DNA of 64,000 nt from Sphingobacterium sp. ML3W (GCF_000747525.1 NZ_CP009278.1:3720001-3784000); one strand, 5' to 3'; counted from the first letter of the stretch, positions 7,084 through 17,424 are shown. The notes: generated by a model not told the origin, from the letters alone. Made by a program: numbers and translations.

Positions 7084-10000
7084 CTAAAAACTTGCATTAA
7101 AACCTAAAGTAACCGTTCGGGGTGCGGGCGGTTCCAATAAAGATGCTGGGTCAATTCCAAACTTGTTGGCCCGCCAGATAATCCCAAGGTTATTCATAGT
7201 ACAATAGACCTGCAGACTTCGCAGAACCTTATTAGCTATAGAAATCCGGTAGTCCAGACGGATGTCCTCCAAGCGGATATGATCTCCTGAAAATACGCGG
7301 GCTGAGGATGATCCGTAAAATTGGTCACGAAATCCATTATTTTCGCCAGGTCGAATGGAAGGCACTACTTCCAGTTTCGTTTCATCACCCGGCTTTTGCC
7401 AGCGATTCGCATAATCCATACTCGGGAACATTCTATAGCCCCACAGACTAGATGGACCTGAATAACCGCGACTCAGTTTATACTTAAAACTATAGCGAAT
7501 ATTGGCTGATAGGGAAAAAGATTTCCATTGCAGAGTATTGCGGAATGCCCCGTTATAGAGTGGAATAATAGAACCCTGATTCTCCAGATCCTGAACTTTT
7601 GAATTATTAATTATTTCGCTATAATCCTTCGTAATATTACCATTTGCATCATAGCCCAGTGGATCGCCGGTCTGCGGATCCAGACCTGCAAAACGGTAAG
7701 TATATAGACTAAAGGCATCTACCCCCTCCCGATAAGTAGTAGATCTGAGATTACCATCACCATAAACTATATAATTGCGGGCATTATCGGCGCGAGGCAA
7801 AAGATATTTGGTCACCAGATTTCGGGTATAAGCGAACAGTAAATTGCTGGACCATCTAAAAGGCCTGCTTTGCAGGTTGATGGATTGCAGATTTGCCTCA
7901 AAACCGTTGGTTTTCATATGTGCAGAATTCATCATCATACTCTGATAACCCGTACTGTTATCTACAGGAGTAGGAGCTATCAAATTGGACGAACGTTTCT
8001 GATACCATTCCAGCGTACCCGATAACCGATTGTTCCGCAGGCTAAAATCGACACCAAAATTCACCATGCCCGTACGTTCCGGTGCTAAATAGGGATTGGG
8101 AGCTTGTCCGACCTGGGCAAAATTGAGACCTGTGGTACCATTTGAAGATGGATTATACATTATTATTGGATAGGCCGCAATCGTGTTGTTGATGTTGCCC
8201 ATATAACCATAGGTCGCCCTTAGCTTCAAGGTCTGTAACAGACCAGGTGTAAAGAAAGTTTCCTCATACAGGTTCCATGCCCCACCGATGGACCAATTCG
8301 GTTTGATCCGATCACTCGCGGCTATGCCATAAATATTAGCCGCATCGTTTCTACCGCTGACAGTCAGTGCATAGCGCTTATCGTAACTATACGAAGCATT
8401 CATAAAGATAGAGGTCTTCCGATCAATAAAAGAGGTTTGAAGGGATATGGGTAAATTAATAACAAGCGTTCCTCCATCACCATTTACATAAGGAAGTGGA
8501 GTCCCATAAGGTACAGAAGAGAACATCATTGGATCTGAGTTATAGCCATACAACTTATTTATATAGGGGCTACCATCAATCTTAGCTTCACTTCGTTCAA
8601 AACCAACAAGGGCATTAACTTCATGTACTTGATGGAAGGTCTGGTCAAAATTCAATTGTGCCCGTAAAGTTTTCGAGGTCCGCGGTTGAGATGTTTTACT
8701 AATCGCATCACCAATGGGTACATTGAAAGTAGCAGGAGCTGTTAAATCGGTTTTACTATAAGTCGCATAAGAATTGATAAATTCCCGCATGTACCAGGAA
8801 TCGCGACTTAAAAATTGGGTCATATCATCGGTACTTTTACCATACTGATAATTGACGCTCGCTCTTAAGGCCGGGATGATAGTATAATTAGCTCCAAAGT
8901 TCATCAAGATGTCTTGCGTATTGCTTTCGCTATAATTGGTCTGGATATCGTTGAGTGGAAAATAACGCCAATCCAATAAACGACCGTTTCCAGCCACCCA
9001 GCGATACTTGTGATTTGAAACGAGACTCAAGCTTGGATTAATTAATTCCAGCGGATTTCCAGTATCATCCGCTAATCGAAGATAAGGTTCAAATGGAAGT
9101 TTATTCATGACTCTTTGTGGTCCATCCATTGTAGCAGGAGCATGATATAGGCCATTGGTATAACGAATATCAGTACTTAATTCCAGATTTTTTATCGGCT
9201 TGAAAGCCATGCTGCTCCGTAAATTTTTTCTTCGGTAAAAGACATTCACCTCGCTATCCGTATTGTGATCATAGCCACCCGATAAAAAATAAGAAAACTG
9301 CCGACCACCACCAGAAAGATTGGCGGAATATTGTTGTAATACAGCCTTACGATACAGGTATTTGGAGATATCTTTTCTTCGGTCATAGTTTCGATAAGCA
9401 TTAATCTGTGCATCAATGGCAGCACGACCTGCTACATCGCTCACAGCTAAAGCGCGTTGTTGTGCCAATAAAGCAACCACGGGTGATATCGGCATGGACC
9501 ATACCGTTGGATCATCGACATACCAATCGTTAACACCACGTTCAAAATTAGACTTCTCAATATCAATATAATCCGAGCTATTCATAAATGGTCCGTAAAA
9601 AAGATCTGGCCGTTCTTTGATGGTCACATTACTATTGACTGAGATACGCAACGGCTGATCAATTTTTCCTTTCTTGGTGCTAATGACAATTACGCCATTA
9701 CTGGATCGGCTCCCCCAAATGGAAGCAGCAGCGGCATCTTTCAGGACAGTCACGGATTCCACATCATTAGGGTTAATATTGTTGATGTCACCTTCATAAG
9801 GAAAATTATCCAAAATGACCAAGGGTAATCGCCCAGGTGTACCAGCATCAAAGGGTGTAGCCATCTCCAAGGTACTAATGCCTCGAACCTGCAATTGCCC
9901 CAAAGCATTAATCTTTCTTACTCCTAACATGGTATTTCCTGAAGGAGCCCTATAAGTCGGTGGACTATCCACCGATCCAAAAATCGTACTGACCGTCAGT

Positions 10001-10749
10001 CCTTTCAGCCGTGTAATGACATCGGGCCCTACATTTCGATTGAACAGTTCATTGTCCACATGTTCAAATGAACCAGTAGCCCGCTCTTTCGGTAAGGTAT
10101 AATATCCTGTACTTAAAACATTGGCCTCCTGCAATTGATTTTCAGACATTCGCATGATGACTTCGACAAACTCCTTAATATTTGAGATTTTGACCGTCCG
10201 AGTATCATAACCCATATAACTGATACGGATGTTCGCATCAACAGGTACATTAGTTAATGTAAACATACCAAATAGATCAGTTTGGGTACTCTGATTGGCT
10301 CCTTCTACAGAAACAGAAGCACTTTGCAATGGTTTACGATTTTCATCGAGCACCTTACCTTGAATGGTACGCTGTTGGGTATCTTCCCTAGATTTTGACT
10401 TAATCACCACTGTTTTATCAGAAATGGCATAAGAAAAAGGTTGGTCGTTAAATAAGCTTTCGAGCACGGCAGCCAATTCTAAGTTCTTGGCTTCAATATT
10501 CACTTTACGCGCATCTGTACACAAACCTGCTCCATAGAGAAAATCGTACCCAGTCTGCTTTTTCAATAGACTGAAGACTTGCTCTAAGGAAACATTCCGT
10601 TCTGATAAGGATACTTTTTGTCCGTAAGTGCTCCCACTTGCATGGAGGCAACCGATAAGGAGTAAAAATGTCGTTATTTTCATAACAAGCATAATATGGG
10701 GTGACAGCCAGCGTTGCCGCAACCCTTGTTTAAAATAAAAATAATCCAT
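7084..10749 (-). CDS. SusC/RagA TonB-dependent transporter with STN domain
   Basis: 1221 residues. A long signal region ends near residue 44 (GSTYGQ). An STN signalling domain (about 50-115, LSERNVSLEQVFSLLKKQTG) is followed by a carboxypeptidase-like domain (about 128-200), the plug (LPLVILDNFPYEGD, NPNDVESVTVLKDAAAASIWG) and a large beta-barrel ending in GFNASF. The STN domain implies signalling to the FecR at 13755. It lies 22 bp upstream of susD. An ECF-type box sits 184 bp upstream of the ATG. Confidence 0.93.
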   Translation of the reverse strand: MDYFYFKQGLRQRWLSPHIMLVMKITTFLLLIGCLHASGSTYGQKVSLSERNVSLEQVFSLLKKQTGYDFLYGAGLCTDARKVNIEAKNLELAAVLESLFNDQPFSYAISDKTVVIKSKSREDTQQRTIQGKVLDENRKPLQSASVSVEGANQSTQTDLFGMFTLTNVPVDANIRISYMGYDTRTVKISNIKEFVEVIMRMSENQLQEANVLSTGYYTLPKERATGSFEHVDNELFNRNVGPDVITRLKGLTVSTIFGSVDSPPTYRAPSGNTMLGVRKINALGQLQVRGISTLEMATPFDAGTPGRLPLVILDNFPYEGDINNINPNDVESVTVLKDAAAASIWGSRSSNGVIVISTKKGKIDQPLRISVNSNVTIKERPDLFYGPFMNSSDYIDIEKSNFERGVNDWYVDDPTVWSMPISPVVALLAQQRALAVSDVAGRAAIDAQINAYRNYDRRKDISKYLYRKAVLQQYSANLSGGGRQFSYFLSGGYDHNTDSEVNVFYRRKNLRSSMAFKPIKNLELSTDIRYTNGLYHAPATMDGPQRVMNKLPFEPYLRLADDTGNPLELINPSLSLVSNHKYRWVAGNGRLLDWRYFPLNDIQTNYSESNTQDILMNFGANYTIIPALRASVNYQYGKSTDDMTQFLSRDSWYMREFINSYATYSKTDLTAPATFNVPIGDAISKTSQPRTSKTLRAQLNFDQTFHQVHEVNALVGFERSEAKIDGSPYINKLYGYNSDPMMFSSVPYGTPLPYVNGDGGTLVINLPISLQTSFIDRKTSIFMNASYSYDKRYALTVSGRNDAANIYGIAASDRIKPNWSIGGAWNLYEETFFTPGLLQTLKLRATYGYMGNINNTIAAYPIIMYNPSSNGTTGLNFAQVGQAPNPYLAPERTGMVNFGVDFSLRNNRLSGTLEWYQKRSSNLIAPTPVDNSTGYQSMMMNSAHMKTNGFEANLQSINLQSRPFRWSSNLLFAYTRNLVTKYLLPRADNARNYIVYGDGNLRSTTYREGVDAFSLYTYRFAGLDPQTGDPLGYDANGNITKDYSEIINNSKVQDLENQGSIIPLYNGAFRNTLQWKSFSLSANIRYSFKYKLSRGYSGPSSLWGYRMFPSMDYANRWQKPGDETKLEVVPSIRPGENNGFRDQFYGSSSARVFSGDHIRLEDIRLDYRISIANKVLRSLQVYCTMNNLGIIWRANKFGIDPASLLEPPAPRTVTLGFNASF

Positions 10750-10932
10750 ACTTTTGGGTTAGTTGGGTTTAATAGGTAAATTCATTTTAATGCGTTTGTT
10801 GACCCGGCTATTTGGCCATGCGTATGCGCGAACATACCGTGGCTTTTTTTGTGCCTACAGGCATTTAATCCGATCGGAAAATGAGCTGTTTTTTCATCTT
10901 TGGTTTGTTTTTAATAATCGTTCGTTCATAGA

Positions 10933-10960
10933 TAGGTTCCTACACAGCAACTTATCCCTA
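10933..10960 (-). promoter_or_regulatory. ECF-type promoter box A (susC)
   Basis: Minus strand TAGGGATA-N12-GGAACCTA, an exact match of both halves to boxes B and C. It lies in the 246-bp gap between the barrel gene and susC, giving a predicted leader of about 175 nt. It separates susC transcription from the gene upstream. Confidence 0.72.
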
Positions 10961-10995
10961 GTCAAAAAGAACAACTTTATAGATAAGCCTTATTT

Positions 10996-13626
10996 TTATC
11001 CACCAAAACGCGATAGATTGTATTTCAGAGTCAAGAGGACATAGCGTCCCACCCGATTGCTGGTCTGTTGCGTAATACTATTCGCAGTGACCAACAGATT
11101 AACCGATTGCTGTTGATCCAAGAGGTCGTAACCATGTAATTTCATACTCAACTCTTTCTTTGCAAACAAAAATAATTCGACATAGGCATTGATTAATATG
11201 GGGTTCTTGATAGGAATGCTATACCCAGCATTGATCCGATAACTACCATCTGCCCCAATGATCAGTCGTGGACTGATTGTCCAGCGAGCATCAGTTCCCA
11301 TATCCCAGCTGTATGTACGTCTACTTAAATCACTGTTTAACTCATAGCTGCTGTTTGCATAATCATAACTAAGATTTACGGCTCCGCGGATTTTTTTTCT
11401 ATTGAGTGCCAGACTGAGAGACTGGCGTAGGGATATGGTACTGTTGCCTCCCTTTTGCCCACCTACAAAAACCATCGACCGGTTCTTATTTCCATATGTA
11501 CCCCATCGCAATTGATAATATTGCGCAAATGGTAGGGTCACATCATAGTTGGCGCTTAGATTATAAGCGCCATTGGCATTTACATAATGGGTCTCTTGCT
11601 TGAGACTATGGAGCGTGTCGGGCAATAGCAATACATTGCTCACGACTTGGTCTTGTACAATGCTTCCGCTCAAAGTCAGATTGTAGGTATGCCCTTTCAC
11701 AGGGTTCACTCGTCCCAGATTCAAACTAAGCCTGTGCATCTGTGTCGGTTTCAGATTGGGGTTACCGATGGTGACCTGCTGTAGGTTGCGAACATCCTGC
11801 AAGGGCATCAATTGTTGCACAGAAGGAGCTGAAGCAGTTGCTGTATAGTTCAGCTGCATGCTGTTTTTGAGTGATGGTGCGTAGCGAATGCTTGCAATAG
11901 GAAATAGGTTGAACATCGTATATCCTACATCCGCCTGCTGTCTACCTTCGGTAGCATGCATACGGACTGGCAACATCCTCAAACCTAAGCTATACGCTAA
12001 CTTGGGTGCATCTACCCGATAGCTCAGCTCCAGCTGATGGGTGCTGAATACTGATCGGAAATCAGTGCTCAACGAATCGATACGCTGGAATACCCCCGCT
12101 TGATCGCTGTTTGTTTCCATAACCTGATCACTTGTTCTGAACGAATAATCATAACCAATATCCAAGCTGCGCTTATGCTCTGCTGTTGCATGGTCATTGA
12201 GTGGTTCGGTATATTTCGCAGTAAGCCCAAGTGTGGATTCCCCCCGATCTGCATCCAGCAAGCGGATGCTGACAGAATCTTTTACGGACTCGCCCGTTGC
12301 TTGATCGTAAAAACTTAGCTGATCTTGGATCGCACTCTGCTCTTGTCCGCCCTGTACACTCCCGGAAAAGCTGGCGTTCAAATTACGGCCCAGCTTTTGC
12401 ATATTCCGGCTCCAGGATAGGGATAAGTTTCCACTTCTGTTTTTCAAATCGCTCAGCATCGTATTGTCTAGATCCTGCACGATGGCACCAGTCTGCTTGG
12501 AAAGGATGTGCGTTTCATTTTTACCAGTAGCACGCTGTCCTGTTAATTGAAAATTCCAAAAATCTTTTTTCCCGCGTGACTGCAAACTAAACTGTACTTG
12601 CTGATCTTGATTCTCATTGTCATTGCTGTTCTCCATCCGGTTATACAGAATCCCATTGCTAGTGCCGCTCTCGGTGTAGCTCTCGAAAGCTCCTGTTCTT
12701 TGGTTCATATTGAGTCCATAATTCCCGTAAACATTGCTCTTGTCCATGGAGCGTCTGTAATTGGTGCCAATACTTGTAGTTTGCTGGTTGCCACCCTCGG
12801 TGCGCGTCTTTTGGGAATTGGCATAAGCACTCAGTTGGTGCACATCCAACCATACATTACCCTGAATCCCCGCGCCAAACAGATTTTGTGTGTTCGCAGA
12901 AGTTTGAGCATCGCCGAAGATGCCTTTATTCTGTCCATCCTTGATGACAAGATTGAGCATCTTCTGAGGCTTGCCTACCTTGACTCCTGTAAAATTAGCC
13001 TGATCACCATAGTCGTCAATAACTTGGAGTTTGGCTATAATACCAGCGGGAAGTTGCTGCAAAAAATCCTTGACATTATTGGTGAAAAAATCCTTACCAT
13101 TGACGCGTAGTTTGGTTATAGACTCGCCCATAGCGGTTACATTGCCGTTGGCATCGATGCTGATACCCGGGAGCTGCCGCAACAGGTCTTCCAGTCGATC
13201 ATGCTCGCCTATCGTATAAGCGGCTGCATTGTATTCGACCGTATCTTTTGCGACCCGTATGGGGTCGGGTGCTTTGACCTGTACTTCTTCCAGTTGCTGT
13301 ATGGCTGGATAGAGTATGATGCTTGGCAACTGATAGCCATTTTCTTTGGCAGTATAGTGCATGCTCCGTTGGTAAGCACGATAACCCATACTGCGTACTG
13401 CGATCTGAATAGTTCCTTTCGGTACTGAGCGGAAACTAAAGTGGCCATTTTCGTCAGTTCTTGCACGCAAACTATCGCTGCCTGTAACAACCTGAACGGT
13501 TGCTCCTGCTATACCTACTCGCAGTGAATCGGTCACCTGTCCGCGCAATTCAAATTGTTGTGCAGATACGTTAGTAACAAAGTATAATTGTATTAAGAGA
13601 AAACAGAAAAATAGGAGTTTATTCAT
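10996..13626 (-). CDS. Outer-membrane beta-barrel protein with carboxypeptidase-like domain
   Basis: 876 residues. The signal peptide ends near 22 (TNVSAQQ). A carboxypeptidase-regulatory-like domain (about 25-110, RGQVTDSLRVGIAGATV) is followed by a degenerate plug (EDLLRQLPGISIDANGNV, GKDFFTNN) and a barrel of about 600 residues. This is the Bacteroidota outer-membrane beta-barrel family related to TonB receptors. It sits between fecR and susC but is preceded by a terminator hairpin and has no ECF box, so it may be separately or weakly expressed. Its role in the cluster is unclear. Confidence 0.82.
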   Translation of the reverse strand: MNKLLFFCFLLIQLYFVTNVSAQQFELRGQVTDSLRVGIAGATVQVVTGSDSLRARTDENGHFSFRSVPKGTIQIAVRSMGYRAYQRSMHYTAKENGYQLPSIILYPAIQQLEEVQVKAPDPIRVAKDTVEYNAAAYTIGEHDRLEDLLRQLPGISIDANGNVTAMGESITKLRVNGKDFFTNNVKDFLQQLPAGIIAKLQVIDDYGDQANFTGVKVGKPQKMLNLVIKDGQNKGIFGDAQTSANTQNLFGAGIQGNVWLDVHQLSAYANSQKTRTEGGNQQTTSIGTNYRRSMDKSNVYGNYGLNMNQRTGAFESYTESGTSNGILYNRMENSNDNENQDQQVQFSLQSRGKKDFWNFQLTGQRATGKNETHILSKQTGAIVQDLDNTMLSDLKNRSGNLSLSWSRNMQKLGRNLNASFSGSVQGGQEQSAIQDQLSFYDQATGESVKDSVSIRLLDADRGESTLGLTAKYTEPLNDHATAEHKRSLDIGYDYSFRTSDQVMETNSDQAGVFQRIDSLSTDFRSVFSTHQLELSYRVDAPKLAYSLGLRMLPVRMHATEGRQQADVGYTMFNLFPIASIRYAPSLKNSMQLNYTATASAPSVQQLMPLQDVRNLQQVTIGNPNLKPTQMHRLSLNLGRVNPVKGHTYNLTLSGSIVQDQVVSNVLLLPDTLHSLKQETHYVNANGAYNLSANYDVTLPFAQYYQLRWGTYGNKNRSMVFVGGQKGGNSTISLRQSLSLALNRKKIRGAVNLSYDYANSSYELNSDLSRRTYSWDMGTDARWTISPRLIIGADGSYRINAGYSIPIKNPILINAYVELFLFAKKELSMKLHGYDLLDQQQSVNLLVTANSITQQTSNRVGRYVLLTLKYNLSRFGG

Positions 13627-13659
13627 TTAATGATAACTAACACATACCCTTCAAAAAAA

Positions 13660-13683
13660 CCGCAAGGGGCTCCCCCCTTACGG
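13660..13683 (-). terminator. Terminator after fecR
   Basis: A ten-pair stem (CCGCAAGGGG/CCCCTTACGG, one G-T pair) is followed on the minus strand by seven T. It lies between the fecR stop (13755) and the barrel gene start (13626), separating the regulatory genes from the transport genes. Confidence 0.8.
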
Positions 13684-13754
13684 TCATTAAAAAAGCTACA
13701 TACAAAACAGTATTTTTATACGAACACATCAGGTTGTTCGTTCTTCTTTTCTTG

Positions 13755-14918
13755 CTATGGCTTCATCACGATCAGACGGTCGCCTTCTCGTTTAAATCGG
13801 ACCAATCCAGTTTGCTCGAGTTTTTCGAGCAAAGTGGACAGCTGATCAAAGCGGGATACCGAGCCCGTGAGTCGAACATCTTGCACGGGGTCTTCATACA
13901 CGATCCGCACCTTATACCAGCGTGCTATCTGCTGCATGATTGACCGCATGGGTTCATTGTCGAACGTGAACTTACCGTCTTTCCAAAGCTCCAGATTGGT
14001 CTCGCTCAGTGTTTTGACACGGATACCCAAGCCATTGAGCTGTGCTTGCTGCCCTGGACGTAACAGTACCTGCTCTTTGGACAGACGATCGGTGACCTTG
14101 ACTTTGCCCTCCAATAAGGTGGTCTTGATTAACGGATCTTCGGGATAGGCATTGACATTGAATCGTGTACCCAACACTTCCAGCTGCTGCCGCCCAGTAG
14201 CGACTACAAAGGGTTGCTCCGTATTGGGGCTGACTTCAAAGTAGGCTTCGCCATAGGTGAGCTGTACTTCTCTGCGCCCTGATTTGGGAAAGGCTGTGGG
14301 ATAACGAAAGGAGGAAGCGGCATTGAGCCAAACTCGGGTGCCATCAGGCAACAACACTTGATACTGACCGCCTTGTGGAGTTTCTATACTATTGTAAACC
14401 ACAGCACTTGTTGGCTGCGAATCATCACCTCCAGCGATACGGTACACCAACTGCCCGTCGGCGGTCTTGGATACAGCTACCCCTCCCTGATTAGCGAGCT
14501 TTCCATTTTCAGCATCTGATAGCGCGATACGACTACCATCGCCGAGTATCAAGGTCGCTTCGTCCGAGCCTGGCGGTATATCTACTGTACTGCCTGTGGT
14601 CATTACTGTTTCTTGGTCTTGTTTGCTGTACAGGTAGATACCTACGCCGATGGTCATCACGGCAAAAACTGCTGCCACCGTACGTAACCACATGCCGCTC
14701 CTCCTTCTTTTACTTATCTCTTTTTCTATGATATTAAAAATCCGATTGCGTAGGTGCTGATCTGAATGTGCATAATCTACGGCAATAAAAATGGGTTGAT
14801 CCAACCCTTCGCTATACCAACTATTGAATTCGGCTACCTCCTCTGGAGTGATGCGATCTTCCAACCATTTGTGGGCCAGCAATTCCATACGTTTATTTTT
14901 CATATTGTTCATCAGCAC
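13755..14918 (-). CDS. FecR-type anti-sigma factor
   Basis: Up to 387 residues. The frame begins with GTG at 14918; ATG at 14912 and 14903 (MKNKRMELL) are alternatives, and the last is the most usual-looking. A short cytoplasmic sigma-binding N-terminus precedes one membrane segment (about residues 74-96, VAAVFAVMTIGVGIYLY). The periplasmic FecR domain (IETPQGGQYQVLLPDGTRVWLNAASSFRYP region) and a DUF4974-type C-terminal domain (FTFDNEPMRSIMQQIARWY) follow. It should receive the signal from the STN domain of the SusC at 7084 and control the sigma factor encoded upstream. Confidence 0.92.
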   Translation of the reverse strand: MLMNNMKNKRMELLAHKWLEDRITPEEVAEFNSWYSEGLDQPIFIAVDYAHSDQHLRNRIFNIIEKEISKRRRSGMWLRTVAAVFAVMTIGVGIYLYSKQDQETVMTTGSTVDIPPGSDEATLILGDGSRIALSDAENGKLANQGGVAVSKTADGQLVYRIAGGDDSQPTSAVVYNSIETPQGGQYQVLLPDGTRVWLNAASSFRYPTAFPKSGRREVQLTYGEAYFEVSPNTEQPFVVATGRQQLEVLGTRFNVNAYPEDPLIKTTLLEGKVKVTDRLSKEQVLLRPGQQAQLNGLGIRVKTLSETNLELWKDGKFTFDNEPMRSIMQQIARWYKVRIVYEDPVQDVRLTGSVSRFDQLSTLLEKLEQTGLVRFKREGDRLIVMKP

Positions 14919-14940
14919 AGCTTTATGATCTCTTTAACTA

Positions 14941-14968
14941 TAGGTTCCTTTGCTAATGCTTATCCCTA
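14941..14968 (-). promoter_or_regulatory. ECF-type promoter box B (fecR)
   Basis: Minus strand TAGGGATA-N12-GGAACCTA, 23 bp before the GTG at 14918. This is the same close spacing as box D to its gene, so fecR can be transcribed apart from the sigma gene. Confidence 0.72.
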
Positions 14969-15070
14969 ATATTTTTTTCAAAAACTTGCGCGACACCTGG
15001 AATACGGATGGCGGGGAATGATGCTTAACTATTCTAGATGATCTTTGAAGGGGATACAAGGCACACAAAA

Positions 15071-15643
15071 TTAAAGGGTGATAAAAAAATCTTTTAATCC
15101 GGTCTTGATGGTTTTAAGGGCCCTGGTGATGTACCACTCGATGGTCTTTTCGGAGAGGTCGAGCGAAGCGGCGATCTCTTTATGGCTGCGCCCTTCGATG
15201 CGGCTCATCTCGTAGACGAGCCGGCACCGCTCTGGCAACCCCTCAACCAGTAGCTGTAGCCGCTGGTTGACTTCCTGAAACGCCAGCCATTGCTGGGTAG
15301 AATCGTCCGATAACTCGGAGAGTACAGATTCAGCAACAATATCGCTGATATGCTGATACTTGAAGCTCGCATTAAGGTATTTAAGCACTCGATATTTGAC
15401 CGCAACCGAGAGGTACGAACTTAGGGAGGTATGGATTTCCAACTCTTCCCTACGATTCCAGATACTGATAAATATCTGCTGAACGATATCCTCGGCTTCC
15501 TCCAAATTGTATACCTTATTGGCAGCTGCGGTAAACAGCTTCTTCCAATAGCGATCGTACAATTCGGTGAAAGCAGGGTTGCTGCCCGCCTTTAACATCA
15601 GGATGAGCTCCTCATCCGAAAGTTTGCCTATCTCACCGCTCAT
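15071..15643 (-). CDS. ECF RNA polymerase sigma factor
   Basis: 190 residues. Sigma-70 region 2 (about 25-90, with YDRYWKKLFTAA and EEAEDIVQQIFISIW) and region 4 (about 125-180, RSHKEIAASLDLSEKTIEWY) are clear; no other domain is present. It belongs to the FecI-like group paired with FecR and SusC in Bacteroidota. A box of its presumed own promoter type lies 110 bp upstream, suggesting autoregulation, and identical boxes precede three other genes in the cluster. Confidence 0.93.
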   Translation of the reverse strand: MSGEIGKLSDEELILMLKAGSNPAFTELYDRYWKKLFTAAANKVYNLEEAEDIVQQIFISIWNRREELEIHTSLSSYLSVAVKYRVLKYLNASFKYQHISDIVAESVLSELSDDSTQQWLAFQEVNQRLQLLVEGLPERCRLVYEMSRIEGRSHKEIAASLDLSEKTIEWYITRALKTIKTGLKDFFITL

Positions 15644-15752
15644 AATGGATTAATAACTGACTCATTGCCAGAACAATGAATACATAAATATACTTATAAT
15701 CTATCATAAATTCAATCCAGGTATTTTATCCTATACTATAGCTAACTATAAG

Positions 15753-15780
15753 TAGGTTCCTTTATAAGCGGCTATCCCTA
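15753..15780 (-). promoter_or_regulatory. ECF-type promoter box C (sigma gene)
   Basis: Minus strand TAGGGATA-N12-GGAACCTA, 110 bp upstream of the sigma factor start. Both 8-bp halves are identical to boxes A and B. Confidence 0.7.
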
Positions 15781-15848
15781 GTCGATCTGGGATATATTTT
15801 TTTACTGCGATTGTGCTGGAATTTTTTCTAGTAAGAACCTATAAAAAA

Positions 15849-15882
15849 CAAGAGGCCCCTTACGCTGGTAAGGGGCCTCTTG
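15849..15882 (-). terminator. Terminator of the second susCD operon
   Basis: A perfect 15-bp GC-rich stem (CAAGAGGCCCCTTAC and its complement) with a 4-nt loop, followed on the minus strand by TTTTTT. It lies 18 bp past the SusD stop at 15900. Confidence 0.9.
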
Positions 15883-15899
15883 ATGATGACTATAAATAG

Positions 15900-17393
15900 C
15901 TATAGATTAGGATTTTTGTCTAGCTCTTCAAATGGTATGGCGAATAGATAATAGGGGCTATTGGCCACAAAATCGGTTCCATTCGGGAATTTCACCGTAC
16001 GGTGTCCTTGTCCATTGACCGTTTTGGTGCTACCGTCTTCCTTGGTGATCTGCACCTGGATCGGTTTGCCTGTATCATCGATGAACAATTTTCGCGCGAC
16101 TTTTCCTTGTGTACGGATGATATCCGATAGGGAGAAGCCTTCGCCCCAAAGTTCTTTACGACGCTCGATCAAAATCTCGGCAATCAGATCTTTTCCTTCG
16201 GTACTGTTGAAAAGCTTGGCGCTACGCGCAGTACGTAAGGTATTCAAGGCTGCAATGGCTTTACCTTCTTCGCCTGAACGTGCATAACCTTCGGCTTCGA
16301 TCAAGTACATCTCTGCGGCACGCATGTATACGATATCGCCGATCAGGTTGGCCGTTAATTTGAATTTTTTATACCTTAAAAATCCTTCGCGTCCTTCTAA
16401 TGGATCCCATTCGAATAAACGGTAACGGATATCATTGGTATCAAATAAAGCTTTGAAATAAGGATCTGCCATATAGCTGTAGTAATACGATCCTGGAGAG
16501 GATACATCCAAATAGTGGAACGTATAACTGGCAGTATTCTGCTCGTTGGTCTGCTGATGTCCCCAGATCCATTCTGAATTGTCCAGGCTATTGAACCCTT
16601 CTTCGTATTTTGCTGGTGCCATCAGGTCAAAGCCTTGTCGTGCCTTTTCTGCTGCTGCTGCTGCTAATTTCCACTCGCCTGTCTGTAGGTAGGTACGTGC
16701 CAAAAGCCCCTGAACAACGTTTTCGTTGATCTTATATTTTTTCGGACGGCTGTAGTTGGCCAATAGCGTTTCGCTATCCTTTAGATCGCTTAGGATCAAG
16801 GTATACAATTGCTCTAAGGTAGCGCGAGGCTGTCCCTCGGTCTCGATGGTGGTAGGCTCGGTATAGATCGGAACCGTCAACGCTGTTTTATCTTTTTGAT
16901 AACTGAATTGGTAGAAAGAAGCCAGATTCAGGTACGCAAATGCACGTAATACTTTGGCTTGGCCCTTCAGCCTATCTTTATCTTGAACGCTGCCTTCTGC
17001 ACCATCCACTTTAGCGATGACATTATTGGCATTGTTGATCACTTTATACAATAAGGTCCAGAACGATCTGTTGCGATAGGTCGTATTGTCGTAAAGCTCT
17101 GTAAAAGTGTAAGCATCGCGGTAACCATATTTGGTGGTTACGGCAACATCGCTCCCCATCGCATCACTGGTGCGTAAGATAGCCGTATAGCCTGGATTGG
17201 CATAGGTGAAATAGGTATCGTTGAGGTAACCCCAGGTTCCGTTTACCACGGTCTCTACACCGGTCGTAGTCTTGTAGATCTCCGACTCGGCCACAGCAGT
17301 TGTTGGGTTGGTATCGAGCAAATCTTTTTTACAAGAGGTGCTCAATAAGGTAACTGCTAAAAGTATATAGGTAAATTTTAATTTCATATTCAT
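15900..17393 (-). CDS. SusD/RagB-family nutrient-binding lipoprotein
   Basis: 497 residues. The lipobox LLSTSC (Cys near 21) is followed by KKDLLDTNP. It has the SusD helical core (KVLRAFAYLNLASFYQF), the central MRAAEMYLIEAEGYARSG motif, ILIERRKELWGEGFSLSDIIR, and a C-terminal LFAIPFEELDKNPNL. It starts 32 bp after the SusC stop and is the last gene before a strong terminator. No enzyme or regulator is linked, so the substrate is unknown. Confidence 0.92.
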   Translation of the reverse strand: MNMKLKFTYILLAVTLLSTSCKKDLLDTNPTTAVAESEIYKTTTGVETVVNGTWGYLNDTYFTYANPGYTAILRTSDAMGSDVAVTTKYGYRDAYTFTELYDNTTYRNRSFWTLLYKVINNANNVIAKVDGAEGSVQDKDRLKGQAKVLRAFAYLNLASFYQFSYQKDKTALTVPIYTEPTTIETEGQPRATLEQLYTLILSDLKDSETLLANYSRPKKYKINENVVQGLLARTYLQTGEWKLAAAAAEKARQGFDLMAPAKYEEGFNSLDNSEWIWGHQQTNEQNTASYTFHYLDVSSPGSYYYSYMADPYFKALFDTNDIRYRLFEWDPLEGREGFLRYKKFKLTANLIGDIVYMRAAEMYLIEAEGYARSGEEGKAIAALNTLRTARSAKLFNSTEGKDLIAEILIERRKELWGEGFSLSDIIRTQGKVARKLFIDDTGKPIQVQITKEDGSTKTVNGQGHRTVKFPNGTDFVANSPYYLFAIPFEELDKNPNL

Positions 17394-17424
17394 CTCTTTT
17401 TATTCTTTATTGATTGCCAATAGA

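Noticed and set aside
12598..13110. Long open frame opposite the outer-membrane barrel gene (170 codons)
   Set aside because: It lies antisense to a well-supported gene and looks like a product of codon bias, with no recognisable domain.
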